The notes under the pieces were generated by a model that saw only the letters and a list, made by a program, of their open reading frames with translations, did no database searches and was not told the DNA's origin. Source: Nitrospirota bacterium (GTDB lineage: Bacteria > Nitrospirota > Thermodesulfovibrionia > Thermodesulfovibrionales > SM23-35). From it: 62,615 nt of DNA. Positions 43,865 to 53,106 of this stretch are shown here, piece after piece. The stretch is from the NCBI GenBank assembly GCA_013388435.1, contig JACAFE010000079.1:1-62615 (forward strand), written 5' to 3'. Each line of letters opens with the position of its first letter. The stretch's first letter is position 1. Made by a program: the position numbers and the translations under genes.

Positions 43865-45672
43865 GCAAGAAGAAGCTAACTTACAAAGAACTACAGGAAA
43901 AGCTCACTCAGGCTGAAGAAGCTATAGAAGCATTACGTTCAGGAAGAGTAGATGTAATACTGGGTGAGAATTGCCCTCTTGTAATTAAGGCAAAACATTT
44001 TGAAGAAGAATCTAAAAAACTAAATGCTGCGATTGAACAGACATCTGATTGGGTTCTTATAACCGACAGGGATGGAACTATTGAATATGTAAATAAAGCT
44101 GTTGAAAGAATATCAGAATATGGCAGAGAAGAACTAATCGGCAAAAATCCAAGAATATTTAAATCAGGAAAACATAATAGAGAATTTTACAAAAATTTAT
44201 GGGACACGATATGTTCCGGTAATACATTTAACGCAATATTGATAAACAGGAAAAAAACAGGAGATTTATTCGAACTGCATTATACAATAACACCCTTAAA
44301 AGACGAAGAAGGTCAAATTCATCATTTTATAGCTACAGCAAAGGATTTAACAGAACAAAAGATTCTTAAAGAACAGATAGAATATATATCGAAATATGAT
44401 ATTTTAACCGGTCTTTATAACAGGAAATATTTTGCACATGAAATTGACGAGTTGGCAGAAGAAGCTCAGAAACAGACAGTTAAATTTGCCGTGGTTGTTG
44501 TTGATATTGATAGATTTACAGCTTTGAATGATACCTTTGGTTTTGAAGCCGGGGATGAAATATTAAAAAGAGCGGGCAGGAGAATTGTCAATAGTATCTG
44601 TGCAGAATGTAAAGTTGCGCGGTTTGAAGCTGACAAATATGGAATACTCCTTTCTGATATAGAAAACCCTGAGGATATAATTTTGGTGCTTGAAAAAATA
44701 AGAAGCAATTTTAATAACTCATTCAAAATTGACAATGAAGATGTATTCCTCTCACTAAGCATGGGCATTTCAATATTCCCTGAAAATGGCAATAGCGCAG
44801 AAAATCTGATAAAAAATGCTGAAGTTGCTCTCTCAAAAGCGAAGTCAGTAAGGTTGAATAACTACCAGTTTTTCGAAGAAGAAATCAATATTAAAACCTC
44901 TGAATTTGTACATATGCAGAGACATTTATTTCACGCGCTCGAGAAAAATGAATTTATTATGCATTATCAACCTTATTTTGATTGTCAGACCCGTGAATTA
45001 AAGGGTTTAGAAGCATTGATCCGCTGGAATAGTCCAAAATTCGGTCTTGTGCTTCCCGGTATGTTTATACCATTTCTTGAAGAAACAGGGATGATACTGG
45101 AAGTTGGAAAATGGATTATAAGAACAGTGTGTAAACAGATTAAGACATGGATAAATAAAGGTTATGAAAAAAATATTGTTCCTGTATATATAAATCTTTC
45201 CTCAACGCAGTTTGCTCAAAAAAATCTTATGGATTTTATAAATGAGACAATAGAACAGACTGGTATAAAACCTGAATATCTCGGATTTGAGATTACTGAA
45301 AGCACATTTATAGAAGATATTGAAAATACAAAAGCTGTTCTTGAAAGTTTCAAACAAAAAGGAATTTCAGTAAATATAGATGACTTTGGAACAGGATATT
45401 CATCACTTAGCAGTTTATGGAAGTTGCCCTTTAATAATTTAAAGATAGATTGTTCTTTTATCAAAGAATTAACAAGTAATCCTGATAATACTTTTATAGT
45501 AATAACAATAATCTCACTTGCCCATAACCTTAATATTAAGACAATCGCCGAAGGAGTTGAGAATGAACTCCAATGGCAGACTCTTCGCATTCTGAAATGC
45601 GATATGGTGCAGGGATACTATTTCAGTAAGCCTTTGTCAGCGGATGAAATTGAGAGATTCCTTAAGAGTTAA
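43861..45672 (+). CDS. PAS / degenerate GGDEF / EAL c-di-GMP phosphodiesterase
   Basis: A soluble 603-residue protein. Its N-terminal coiled coil (EEAIEALRSGRVDVILG) is typical of proteins linked with KaiB/KaiC signalling. A PAS domain (about 55-170) follows, then a GGDEF domain whose signature is EADKY (256-260), hence catalytically dead and perhaps GTP-sensing. The EAL domain (from about 350) keeps EAL (384-386), NLSSTQF, FEITEST, the metal pair D507-D508 and AEGVENE, so it should hydrolyse c-di-GMP. GTG start overlaps kaiB by four bases, so the two are translationally coupled. Confidence 0.92.
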   Translation: MSKKKLTYKELQEKLTQAEEAIEALRSGRVDVILGENCPLVIKAKHFEEESKKLNAAIEQTSDWVLITDRDGTIEYVNKAVERISEYGREELIGKNPRIFKSGKHNREFYKNLWDTICSGNTFNAILINRKKTGDLFELHYTITPLKDEEGQIHHFIATAKDLTEQKILKEQIEYISKYDILTGLYNRKYFAHEIDELAEEAQKQTVKFAVVVVDIDRFTALNDTFGFEAGDEILKRAGRRIVNSICAECKVARFEADKYGILLSDIENPEDIILVLEKIRSNFNNSFKIDNEDVFLSLSMGISIFPENGNSAENLIKNAEVALSKAKSVRLNNYQFFEEEINIKTSEFVHMQRHLFHALEKNEFIMHYQPYFDCQTRELKGLEALIRWNSPKFGLVLPGMFIPFLEETGMILEVGKWIIRTVCKQIKTWINKGYEKNIVPVYINLSSTQFAQKNLMDFINETIEQTGIKPEYLGFEITESTFIEDIENTKAVLESFKQKGISVNIDDFGTGYSSLSSLWKLPFNNLKIDCSFIKELTSNPDNTFIVITIISLAHNLNIKTIAEGVENELQWQTLRILKCDMVQGYYFSKPLSADEIERFLKS

Positions 45673-45703
45673 AACTCGTTGGAATAAGAAGGAGATTTTA
45701 TAT

Positions 45704-46372
45704 ATGGAAGATTTAAAGCATTCCGAGACATGGAGAGTATTCAGAATTCAATCAGAACTTGTTGAGGGTTTTGAGACTTTAAATGACCTTGGTCCTGCGG
45801 TGGCAATTTTTGGGAGTTCCCGCATGAAGCCAGGCTCACATTATTACAAAAAAGCTGTTGAACTTGGCAGATTTCTTTCGAATTCAGGTTTTTCAGTTAT
45901 AACAGGCGGAGGGCCCGGAATTATGGAAGGCGCCAATAGAGGAGCCAAGAAAGGCAAGGGAAAATCAGTTGGACTGAATATAGAAATTCCGGCAGAACAG
46001 CATCCCAATCCTTATCAGGATATAAATCTTTCTTTCAGATATTTTTTTATCAGAAAACTAATGTTTGTCAAATATTCGATGGCTTTTATTATATTTCCGG
46101 GCGGATTTGGCACAATGGATGAATTGTTCGAGGCATTGACCTTATCTCAAACAAAAAAGATAGGAGTATTCCCTATAATTCTATTTGGTAGCGAATACTG
46201 GTCTGGATTGGTTGAATGGTTCAGATCAACACTTATACCGCACAATACAATTGATGCAAAGGATCTCGGGTTATTCAGTGTTGTTGATGAAGTTCATGAA
46301 GTCTGTGGAATTTTGCAGGAATACAGAAAAGCATATAATCAGGAAATACCCGAATGCAAACAACTAAGATAA
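45704..46372 (+). CDS. LOG-family Rossmann protein (nucleotide phosphoribohydrolase-like)
   Basis: A 222-residue protein of the TIGR00730/LOG family. The signatures GGGPGIMEGANRGA and PGGFGTMDE define the family, members of which remove the base from cytokinin or purine 5'-monophosphates. ATG 45704 follows AGAAGGAG by about eight nt. It is 31 nt behind the EAL gene and may belong to the same operon. An activity on AMP-like nucleotides is possible, but not shown by sequence. Confidence 0.92.
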   Translation: MEDLKHSETWRVFRIQSELVEGFETLNDLGPAVAIFGSSRMKPGSHYYKKAVELGRFLSNSGFSVITGGGPGIMEGANRGAKKGKGKSVGLNIEIPAEQHPNPYQDINLSFRYFFIRKLMFVKYSMAFIIFPGGFGTMDELFEALTLSQTKKIGVFPIILFGSEYWSGLVEWFRSTLIPHNTIDAKDLGLFSVVDEVHEVCGILQEYRKAYNQEIPECKQLR

Positions 46373-46933
46373 TTATTTACGGGGATGTACCATGCGGTAA
46401 TCCACGGGTCTTTCTTTAAGACCTTTATCTGACCATATACCAAGCTTATTTTTACGCGCTGTTGATTGAGCTGCTGTTAATTCATTGACATACTTTACAT
46501 TGGGTGGAAAAGTAAAAAGCATTGCATAACCATTTTCAAGCATTTTTTGATTAATTAACTGCCCGTCAGCAGTTCTTAAATAAGCCAGTAATCTGCCATA
46601 TTTATCTCTTTTATCAATGTCGTATTCAATAGATACTTTCCAGCCCGAAGAACTTATTATAGATTGGAGAAATTCTTTTGATTTTTCGCCCCATGGTTTT
46701 TGTGCCAGTTCAGGTGCATCAATGCCAATTAGCCTTATCTTCTCCTCTTTTTTACCAATTCTCGCGGTAAGTGTATCTCCATCCGCTATTGATAAAACAG
46801 AAACTAAAGAATCTGTAGTCTTATCCTTTGTAGTGCTTATATTTTCATTTATCAGATAAAACACAGCGACAATAATAAAAATTATCGAAGTAAATAGATT
46901 TGCCTTCTTAAACTTTCTATTTTTTATATTCAT
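46373..46933 (-). CDS. Staphylococcal-nuclease-like (thermonuclease) protein
   Basis: A 186-residue SNase-fold protein with an N-terminal signal-anchor (about 11-29). The catalytic Arg (RLIGIDAPE), Glu (WGEKSKEF) and second Arg (KRDKYGRLLAYL) all remain, so it should cut DNA or RNA outside the cytoplasmic membrane with calcium. Its stop abuts the LOG gene stop, with no room for a separate terminator. It has no ribosome site; TATAAT lies seven nt before the ATG. Confidence 0.93.
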   Translation of the reverse strand: MNIKNRKFKKANLFTSIIFIIVAVFYLINENISTTKDKTTDSLVSVLSIADGDTLTARIGKKEEKIRLIGIDAPELAQKPWGEKSKEFLQSIISSSGWKVSIEYDIDKRDKYGRLLAYLRTADGQLINQKMLENGYAMLFTFPPNVKYVNELTAAQSTARKNKLGIWSDKGLKERPVDYRMVHPRK

Positions 46934-46934
46934 A

Positions 46935-46970
46935 ATGCATATTATAAACTTTTGAGGTTATAATATGCAT
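46935..46970. promoter_or_regulatory. Perfect 13-bp inverted repeat holding both divergent -10 boxes
   Basis: ATGCATATTATAA (46935-46947) and TTATAATATGCAT (46958-46970) are exact reverse complements 10 nt apart. The left arm contains the -10 (TATAAT) of the nuclease gene on the minus strand, and the right arm that of the malic enzyme gene on the plus strand. The symmetry fits a dimeric regulator site, or a fixed back-to-back promoter pair. Confidence 0.75.
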
Positions 46971-48383
46971 ATGCAATTAATACCGGGACCCGGATATACA
47001 ATCACCATTAGACTTGAAATGCCAAAACAGGTAGGACTTTTTTCTTCTGTAGCTTCTGTTATAAACAAAGTGGGTGGTGATATATGCGCTTCTGATATTG
47101 TGAAAACCAGTAGCAGTTCTGTTTTCAGGGATTTTACTGTAAATGCACGCGATGACGAACATGAAAAGGAAATAATAGAGGCTGTAAAGAAAATTGAAGG
47201 AGTCAGAATAGTACATGTATCTGACAGAACATTTCTTTCCCATCAGGGTGGCAAAATTGAAATACACAACAAGCTCCCGATAAAAGACCGCAATGACCTT
47301 TCAAGAGTTTACACTCCGGGTGTAGCCCGAATATGCATGGCAATTTATAATGACAGACAGAAAGCTTACCGTTATACAATAAAAAGAAATTCTATTGCAA
47401 TCATAACTGATGGCACAGCAGTTCTCGGACTTGGAGACATAGGACCTGAAGCAGCATTGCCTGTTATGGAAGGCAAAGCAATGATATTTAAAGAGTTTGC
47501 AAATATTGATGCTTTTCCTTTGTGCCTTTCCACAAGTAAACCTGATGAAATAGTAAATACGATTATAAACATATCACCCTCATTTGGTGGCATTAATCTC
47601 GAAGATATTTCTGCTCCGAGATGTTTTGTAATTGAGGAGAAACTTAAAAAAGAACTTGATATTCCGGTATTCCATGACGACCAGCACGGCACCGCAGTTG
47701 TGGTGCTCGCTGCTCTATTGAACTCATTAAAAGTAGTTCACAAAAAGATGGAGGATTTAAAGGTTGTTATTTCCGGTGCAGGAGCAGCAGGTATTGCATG
47801 TTGCAAAATATTAATAGAAACAGGTGTGAAAAATATAATTGTCTGTGATACATCAGGCTCGATATATGAAGGCAGAACCAATAACATGAACCCTGCTAAA
47901 AAATGGGTTTCTGAAAATACAAATCAGGATAAATTTAAAGGAAGCCTCCCGGATGCTTTAAGTGGAGCCGATGTTTTTATAGGTGTCTCGACAGGAAATA
48001 TATTAACTGTAGAGGATATTAAGAAAATGGCTGGTGATTCTATTGTTTTTGCGCTTGCCAATCCTGTGCCTGAAATTTCACCTGATGAAGCTTTGCCTTT
48101 TGTAAGAATTATGGCAACAGGAAGGTCTGATTATCCAAATCAGATAAATAATATGCTCTGTTTCCCTGGACTTTTCAGGGGATTGCTTGATTCAAGGGCA
48201 AGAATGGTTAATGAAGAAATCAAACTTGCTGCAGCAAAAGCAATAGCTTCAGTAATAGATGAAAAAGACCTGAGCGAAGATTATATAATACCAAGTATCT
48301 TCAATAAGAGAGTTGTTCAAGCAGTTGCATCTGCGGTTGAAGAAGAAGCATATAGAACAGGAGTTGCAGGAAAAGAGAGATGA
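46965..48383 (+). CDS. NAD(P)-dependent malic enzyme with N-terminal ACT domain
   Basis: A 472-residue enzyme that decarboxylates malate to pyruvate. Residues about 12-85 form an ACT ligand-binding domain, implying allosteric control. The catalytic part shows YTPGVAR, GLGDIGPEAALPVMEGK, DDQHGTAVV and the Rossmann motif GAGAAGIA. Two starts are possible. ATG 46965 has GAGG seven nt upstream. ATG 46971 lies directly after the inverted repeat and would be leaderless. fdhD overlaps the end by four bases. Confidence 0.95.
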   Translation: MHMQLIPGPGYTITIRLEMPKQVGLFSSVASVINKVGGDICASDIVKTSSSSVFRDFTVNARDDEHEKEIIEAVKKIEGVRIVHVSDRTFLSHQGGKIEIHNKLPIKDRNDLSRVYTPGVARICMAIYNDRQKAYRYTIKRNSIAIITDGTAVLGLGDIGPEAALPVMEGKAMIFKEFANIDAFPLCLSTSKPDEIVNTIINISPSFGGINLEDISAPRCFVIEEKLKKELDIPVFHDDQHGTAVVVLAALLNSLKVVHKKMEDLKVVISGAGAAGIACCKILIETGVKNIIVCDTSGSIYEGRTNNMNPAKKWVSENTNQDKFKGSLPDALSGADVFIGVSTGNILTVEDIKKMAGDSIVFALANPVPEISPDEALPFVRIMATGRSDYPNQINNMLCFPGLFRGLLDSRARMVNEEIKLAAAKAIASVIDEKDLSEDYIIPSIFNKRVVQAVASAVEEEAYRTGVAGKER

Positions 48384-49141
48384 ATTCTTATATTGAAAAG
48401 AAGATACTAAAATACAAAGACAACTCAGTTATAGAAACTATTGACTATATTGCTGTTGAAAAAAAATTACAGGTAGTAATTAATGGTAAAGAAATTGTTA
48501 GTTTTTTCTGCACACCTTTACAAGTTAGAGAACTTGTAATAGGTTTCTTGCTTACCGAAGGAATTCTCAAAGGTCATTTTTGCGCGGAATCCCTGTCAAT
48601 TAACTATGGCGATGAAATAACCGTAAATATAACTCTCGATGGTGAGATTGAGGAACGCCAGATGACAATAACATCCGGGTGTGTTGGTGGTGTTACTTTT
48701 TCTGCCAAAAAAGAATTAAACAGAATATCTGATAATTTTGTTTTAAATGCAGAAACATTAAAAAAGTTATTTATTGATTTTAACCAGAGAGCTGAACTCT
48801 TCAGAATGACAGGGTGTGTCCATGGCGCTGCGATCGCAGACAGGGATGGAATAATTTATTTTTCCGAAGATATTGGAAGACACAATGCGGTTGACAAAAT
48901 TATTGGATGCTGTATCCTTGAGAATATACCATTCCCGGAGAAAATTCTAATGGCGAGCGGCAGACTTTCGTCAGAAATTGTAACAAAAGCAGGGAAATGG
49001 GGAATACCTGTTATCTCGAGCAGAACCTCGCCAACCAGCCGCGCGGTTGAAATTGCTGAAAAAGCAGGGATTACACTCGTAGGTTTTGTAAGAGGGGACA
49101 GGTTCAATATCTATTCAAACTCCCATCGCATAAAAACTTAA
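48380..49141 (+). CDS. fdhD: Formate dehydrogenase accessory sulfurtransferase FdhD
   Basis: A 253-residue protein that passes sulfur from IscS to the molybdenum cofactor of formate dehydrogenase. SGCVGGVTF keeps only the first cysteine of the E. coli CxxC pair, as in many FdhD homologues. Other family motifs are SEDIGRHNAVDKIIG, SGRLSSEIV and SSRTSPTSRAVE. It is translationally coupled to malic enzyme. No formate dehydrogenase lies in the window, but its presence in the genome is implied. Confidence 0.95.
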   Translation: MNSYIEKKILKYKDNSVIETIDYIAVEKKLQVVINGKEIVSFFCTPLQVRELVIGFLLTEGILKGHFCAESLSINYGDEITVNITLDGEIEERQMTITSGCVGGVTFSAKKELNRISDNFVLNAETLKKLFIDFNQRAELFRMTGCVHGAAIADRDGIIYFSEDIGRHNAVDKIIGCCILENIPFPEKILMASGRLSSEIVTKAGKWGIPVISSRTSPTSRAVEIAEKAGITLVGFVRGDRFNIYSNSHRIKT

Positions 49142-49162
49142 TTTATGCACAAACACTATTTA

Positions 49163-49171
49163 TGATATAAT
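49163..49171 (+). promoter_or_regulatory. Extended -10 box, leaderless start for gspE
   Basis: TGA-TATAAT (49163-49171), a consensus extended -10, ends six nt before the ATG at 49178. No ribosome site precedes the ATG. Confidence 0.6.
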
Positions 49172-49177
49172 TTTTTA

Positions 49178-50707
49178 ATGAACACCGTTAAAAACATTCC
49201 TTATATAAGCCCTGAAGATTTGCCGAAAGTGCCATTTGTGATAAACGGCATTTCTTCGAGATTTATCCGCGAGAATAAAATAGTGCCTCTTGAAATGAAA
49301 AACAACATTCTGAAAGTTGTCATGGCAAATCCGGATGATTCTTCTGTAATAGATGCTTTGAGGGTTGCGACATCTTATGATATTGTTGTTTATACTTCAG
49401 ACAAAAATATTCTTGAAGAATATATTTCCCGTTTCTTTGAACAGGAATCGCAAAATATAAACAGGATCATAGAAGACATTGGAGACAGGAGCATAGAATT
49501 TCTCAGGGATGAAGAAGAAGATATAGGCCATCTGAAAGACCTTGCATCAGAAGCGCCGATAATCCGGCTTGTTAATATGCTTATAACGAGAGCTGTTGAA
49601 AGCAGGGCGAGTGATATTCATATTGAACCTTTTGAAGATGAACTTAAGGTGCGTTATCGCATAGACGGAGTTTTGCATGATATTGAATCAACTCCAAAGA
49701 GACTGCAGGCTGCTATTGTATCGAGAATAAAGATTATGGCAAAACTTAATATAGCAGAGAGAAGGCTGCCACAGGACGGGCGCATAAGGCTTAAAATAGG
49801 CGAGAAAGAGCTTGATTTAAGAGTTTCGACAATTCCGGTGTTATACGGTGAAAGTGTTGTTATGAGACTCCTGCATAAAGAAGGAATTGTTATAGACCTG
49901 AACCTTCTCGGATTTCCTGCCCATACTCTTAGTCTGTTCAACCAGTTAATTCAGAAACCGAATGGAATAATTCTTGTGACAGGACCAACTGGAAGCGGGA
50001 AAACCACCACTCTTTATGGTGCGCTTGACAAAATCAATGCACCTGACAAAAAGATTATAACTGTTGAAGACCCTGTTGAATATCAATTAAAGGGAATAAA
50101 TCAAATTCAGGTAAAACCGCAAATAGGGCTTAATTTTGCAAATACTTTGAGGCATATTGTCAGGCAGGACCCTGATATTATCATGATAGGTGAAATCAGA
50201 GATCTTGAGACAGCGGAAATTGCGATTCAATCAGCCTTAACAGGCCATCTGGTATTTTCAACATTGCATACAAATGATGCACCGAGCGCTATTACAAGGC
50301 TGCTTGATATGGGGGTTGAAAATTTTCTTCTTTCATCTACCATAAGAGGAATACTTGCTCAGAGACTTGTCAGAGTTATCTGCCCTGTATGCAAAGAACC
50401 TGATGAATCCATTGCTGATAAAGAACAATTAAGTCTCTTTGGCATTAACAGCTCAGTTCAGATATATCATGGAAAAGGCTGCGAAAAATGTGCTTTTACA
50501 GGATATTATGGCAGGTCAGGAATATTTGAATTGCTTGTTATTGATGATGACATCCGGAAGCTGATTCTGAAAAATGCTGATTCAAATCAAATAAGAGACG
50601 CTGCAAGAAAAAATGGCATGAAAACTCTTCTTGAAGACGGCGGAGACAAAATCAAAGCAGGCGTTACAACCATCAGCGAAGTTCTTAGAGTTACACAGGA
50701 AGCCTGA
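49178..50707 (+). CDS. gspE: GspE/PilB-type secretion or pilus assembly ATPase
   Basis: A 509-residue hexameric motor ATPase. An N-terminal MshEN-like domain is followed by Walker A GPTGSGKTTT, the Asp box, Walker B IMIGEIRD and the His box STLHTND. A four-cysteine zinc motif (CPVC ... CEKC) is present. Length and the N-terminal region favour GspE over PilB. No other type II secretion or pilus gene is adjacent, so it is an orphan here; the rest must be elsewhere. Confidence 0.93.
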   Translation: MNTVKNIPYISPEDLPKVPFVINGISSRFIRENKIVPLEMKNNILKVVMANPDDSSVIDALRVATSYDIVVYTSDKNILEEYISRFFEQESQNINRIIEDIGDRSIEFLRDEEEDIGHLKDLASEAPIIRLVNMLITRAVESRASDIHIEPFEDELKVRYRIDGVLHDIESTPKRLQAAIVSRIKIMAKLNIAERRLPQDGRIRLKIGEKELDLRVSTIPVLYGESVVMRLLHKEGIVIDLNLLGFPAHTLSLFNQLIQKPNGIILVTGPTGSGKTTTLYGALDKINAPDKKIITVEDPVEYQLKGINQIQVKPQIGLNFANTLRHIVRQDPDIIMIGEIRDLETAEIAIQSALTGHLVFSTLHTNDAPSAITRLLDMGVENFLLSSTIRGILAQRLVRVICPVCKEPDESIADKEQLSLFGINSSVQIYHGKGCEKCAFTGYYGRSGIFELLVIDDDIRKLILKNADSNQIRDAARKNGMKTLLEDGGDKIKAGVTTISEVLRVTQEA

Positions 50708-50718
50708 AAAAGCTGTTA

Positions 50719-52851
50719 TTATCTGGATTGAACAATATCAAGAATTATCTCTTTCTCTTCCATATCAACTCTGTCTATTCTTACTTTGATTTCCTTCCCT
50801 ATCGTAAAAGTGCGTTTAGTATGCCTACCATAAAGAGTCATATTGTGCTCATTATAGTGGTAAAAATCATCTGTCATATAAGAGACATGAAGAAATCCTT
50901 CCACAAAAAAATCTTTTAGTCTCGCTCTCAGTCCGTAAGGTGTTATACCTGTAACTTTTGCATCAAATTCATCTCCAACCTTGTCTTTCATAAACCAGAC
51001 TCTCATTGCGTCCAGTACTTTACGTTCTGCTTTATCGGCAAGCCTTTCAGTGTAAGAAGAACTAAAAGCAATGTCAGGCAATATGCTATCTAACTCCTTA
51101 ATTCTCCTGTCCGAAAGATTTTTTTTGTATAAAACTTCTCTAAGAATTCTGTGCACCACAAGATCAGGATACCTTCTAATAGGAGAAGTAAAATGAGTGT
51201 AACATTCCGAGGCAAGTCCAAAATGTCCTACATTTTGATTTGAATAGCGCGCCTGTTTCAAACTCTTTAAAATTATTGAATGGATAATCTCTTCTTCGGG
51301 TCTTCCTTTTATTTTCTTGAGAATTCCGGAAATTTCAGAAGGTTTGATTATTTTAGTTTTATTTCTGTTTTGCCCTGATCTTTTTGAAGGAATTATTGCT
51401 TGAAGTAGTTTTGCGAGATTTTCCATTTTTACGGAGTCAGGTTCTTCATGAACTCTGTAAAGAGAAGGGATACCGAGTTTTTCAAGGTATGAGGCAACTG
51501 CCTCATTTGCGGAAATCATAAATTCTTCAATCAACATATGCGCTAAATTTCTTTCAGCAGTTAGAATAGTTTCAGGTCTTCCTGTTACGTCAAGAACAAT
51601 TTCAGGTTCTGGTAGGTCAAAATCAAGACTGCCTCTATTTAATCTTTTATTTCTCAGAAGACCGCATAATTCACTCATGAGTTCAATATCTTGAAGCAGA
51701 TAATCATATTTTTTGCGTTCTGTTGAATCATTATCAACCAGTATTTTTCTTACCGATGTATAAGTCATTCTTTCATTACTTTTTATTAAACTCGGATAAA
51801 AACTCGAAGATATAAGAGCTCCGTTTCTTTCGAAATCCATTTCCACAGTGAATGAAAACCTTTCAACATCTGGTTTCAGACTGCAAAGGTCTTCAGAGAG
51901 TTCTTTCGGAAGCATTGGAATTACTCTGTCGGGGAAATAAACACTCGTGCCCCTCTTGCGGGCTTCCAGATCTAAGGATGAGTTTTCTTTTATAAAATAT
52001 CCGACATCTGCAATGTGAACAAACAAAGTATAACCATATGGACTTAATTTAATAGAAACAGCATCATCAAAATCCTTTGCTCTTTCTCCATCAATGGTGA
52101 TTGTGTTAAGACTGCGAAGATCTTTTCTTCTTAATTGCTGAGGCAGATTGTCAGGAATTTTTTGATAAAGGAATTTTGCCTCTTCCTTAACAGCAGGAGG
52201 GAATCGTGATGGCAGATTAAATTCTTCTATGATCGCTTCAATCTCTGATAACGGATCTTCTGGCTTACTGAGAATTTTAACTATTTTACCAGAAGCGGGT
52301 TTTCTATTTTCAGGATGGCTTACAATTTCTGCAATTACAGTATCACCATTGCGTGCTCCTGCCCGATCTTTAGGAGGAATGATAAGGTCAAAGTTAATAG
52401 CCCTGTCTTTTGGTTTTACAAAAAAGCCGGTTTTTGAAGTTATGAATTTGCCTGAAATTCTTTGATGAACCCTGTGTAGAATTCTTATAATTCTTCCTTC
52501 TCTTTTTTGCCAGTTTTCTACTCTTACAAGTACTCTATCATTATTCATTGCACCGGCATTTGCCCATGAAGGAATGAAAATATCTCTTTCACCGGGTTTA
52601 TCCATTATCACAAAACCATATCCATCTTTATGGGCTTCATAAAAGCCGCTCACAAGATTCATATCTTCAGCAGGACCATATAATCCTTTTCTCGTCAGAA
52701 CTATTTCGCCCTGTTTTACCAGATTTCTTAGAGCTTTCTTGAGAGCGCGTGCTTCTTTATGGTTTAATCCTAAGAGGATTACAATTTCCTTGAAATTAAC
52801 AGGTTTCTTTATCTTTTCTCTGAAAAAACTCAGAATAGTTTCGTTGTCCAT
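50719..52851 (-). CDS. rnr: Ribonuclease R
   Basis: A 710-residue 3'-5' exoribonuclease. An N-terminal winged helix (about 1-65) and cold-shock OB domains precede the RNB domain, whose DGERAKDFDDAVSI motif carries the metal-binding aspartates. A C-terminal S1 domain (about 630-705) ends the protein. It degrades structured RNA and takes part in tmRNA quality control. I chose ATG 52851, which lies two nt after the stop of a small upstream ORF. The in-frame extension to 52890 overlaps that ORF and is unlikely. Confidence 0.94.
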   Translation of the reverse strand: MDNETILSFFREKIKKPVNFKEIVILLGLNHKEARALKKALRNLVKQGEIVLTRKGLYGPAEDMNLVSGFYEAHKDGYGFVIMDKPGERDIFIPSWANAGAMNNDRVLVRVENWQKREGRIIRILHRVHQRISGKFITSKTGFFVKPKDRAINFDLIIPPKDRAGARNGDTVIAEIVSHPENRKPASGKIVKILSKPEDPLSEIEAIIEEFNLPSRFPPAVKEEAKFLYQKIPDNLPQQLRRKDLRSLNTITIDGERAKDFDDAVSIKLSPYGYTLFVHIADVGYFIKENSSLDLEARKRGTSVYFPDRVIPMLPKELSEDLCSLKPDVERFSFTVEMDFERNGALISSSFYPSLIKSNERMTYTSVRKILVDNDSTERKKYDYLLQDIELMSELCGLLRNKRLNRGSLDFDLPEPEIVLDVTGRPETILTAERNLAHMLIEEFMISANEAVASYLEKLGIPSLYRVHEEPDSVKMENLAKLLQAIIPSKRSGQNRNKTKIIKPSEISGILKKIKGRPEEEIIHSIILKSLKQARYSNQNVGHFGLASECYTHFTSPIRRYPDLVVHRILREVLYKKNLSDRRIKELDSILPDIAFSSSYTERLADKAERKVLDAMRVWFMKDKVGDEFDAKVTGITPYGLRARLKDFFVEGFLHVSYMTDDFYHYNEHNMTLYGRHTKRTFTIGKEIKVRIDRVDMEEKEIILDIVQSR

Positions 52852-52852
52852 A

Positions 52853-52927
52853 TTAATTGTAAGTTTCGGCAAGAATAAGATTAGAAGCAAAAATAGATTT
52901 CTTTATAGCTTCAATTGTTTCAGGCAT
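52853..52927 (-). CDS. 24-residue upstream ORF coupled to rnr
   Basis: ATG 52927 has a perfect AGGAGG five nt upstream, whereas rnr itself has none. The 24-codon frame begins MPETIEAIKKS and ends LILAETYN with TAA. One nt after that TAA the rnr ATG begins, so termination would deliver ribosomes to rnr. No homologue is recognised. The protein may have no role of its own and act only as a translational leader. Confidence 0.6.
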   Translation of the reverse strand: MPETIEAIKKSIFASNLILAETYN

Positions 52928-52948
52928 AATTGCCTCCTTGATATTTCT

Positions 52949-52957
52949 ATTTTATCA
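52949..52957 (-). promoter_or_regulatory. Extended -10 of the leader ORF-rnr unit
   Basis: Minus-strand TGA-TAAAAT (52957-52949) lies 22 nt before the leader ORF start, leaving a short leader that contains the AGGAGG. Confidence 0.5.
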
Positions 52958-53106
52958 CAAGCTGCAGGATATATCTTAATGTATAAATTGACAAAGATTT
53001 CATGTGTATTTTACAGTAAATAGATAACTTACCTTAGCTTATTTTTAAATATATGCCTTGAGATTATATAAAATGTGTATCAAAAATATTTAAGGAGGAC
53101 AAGAAT

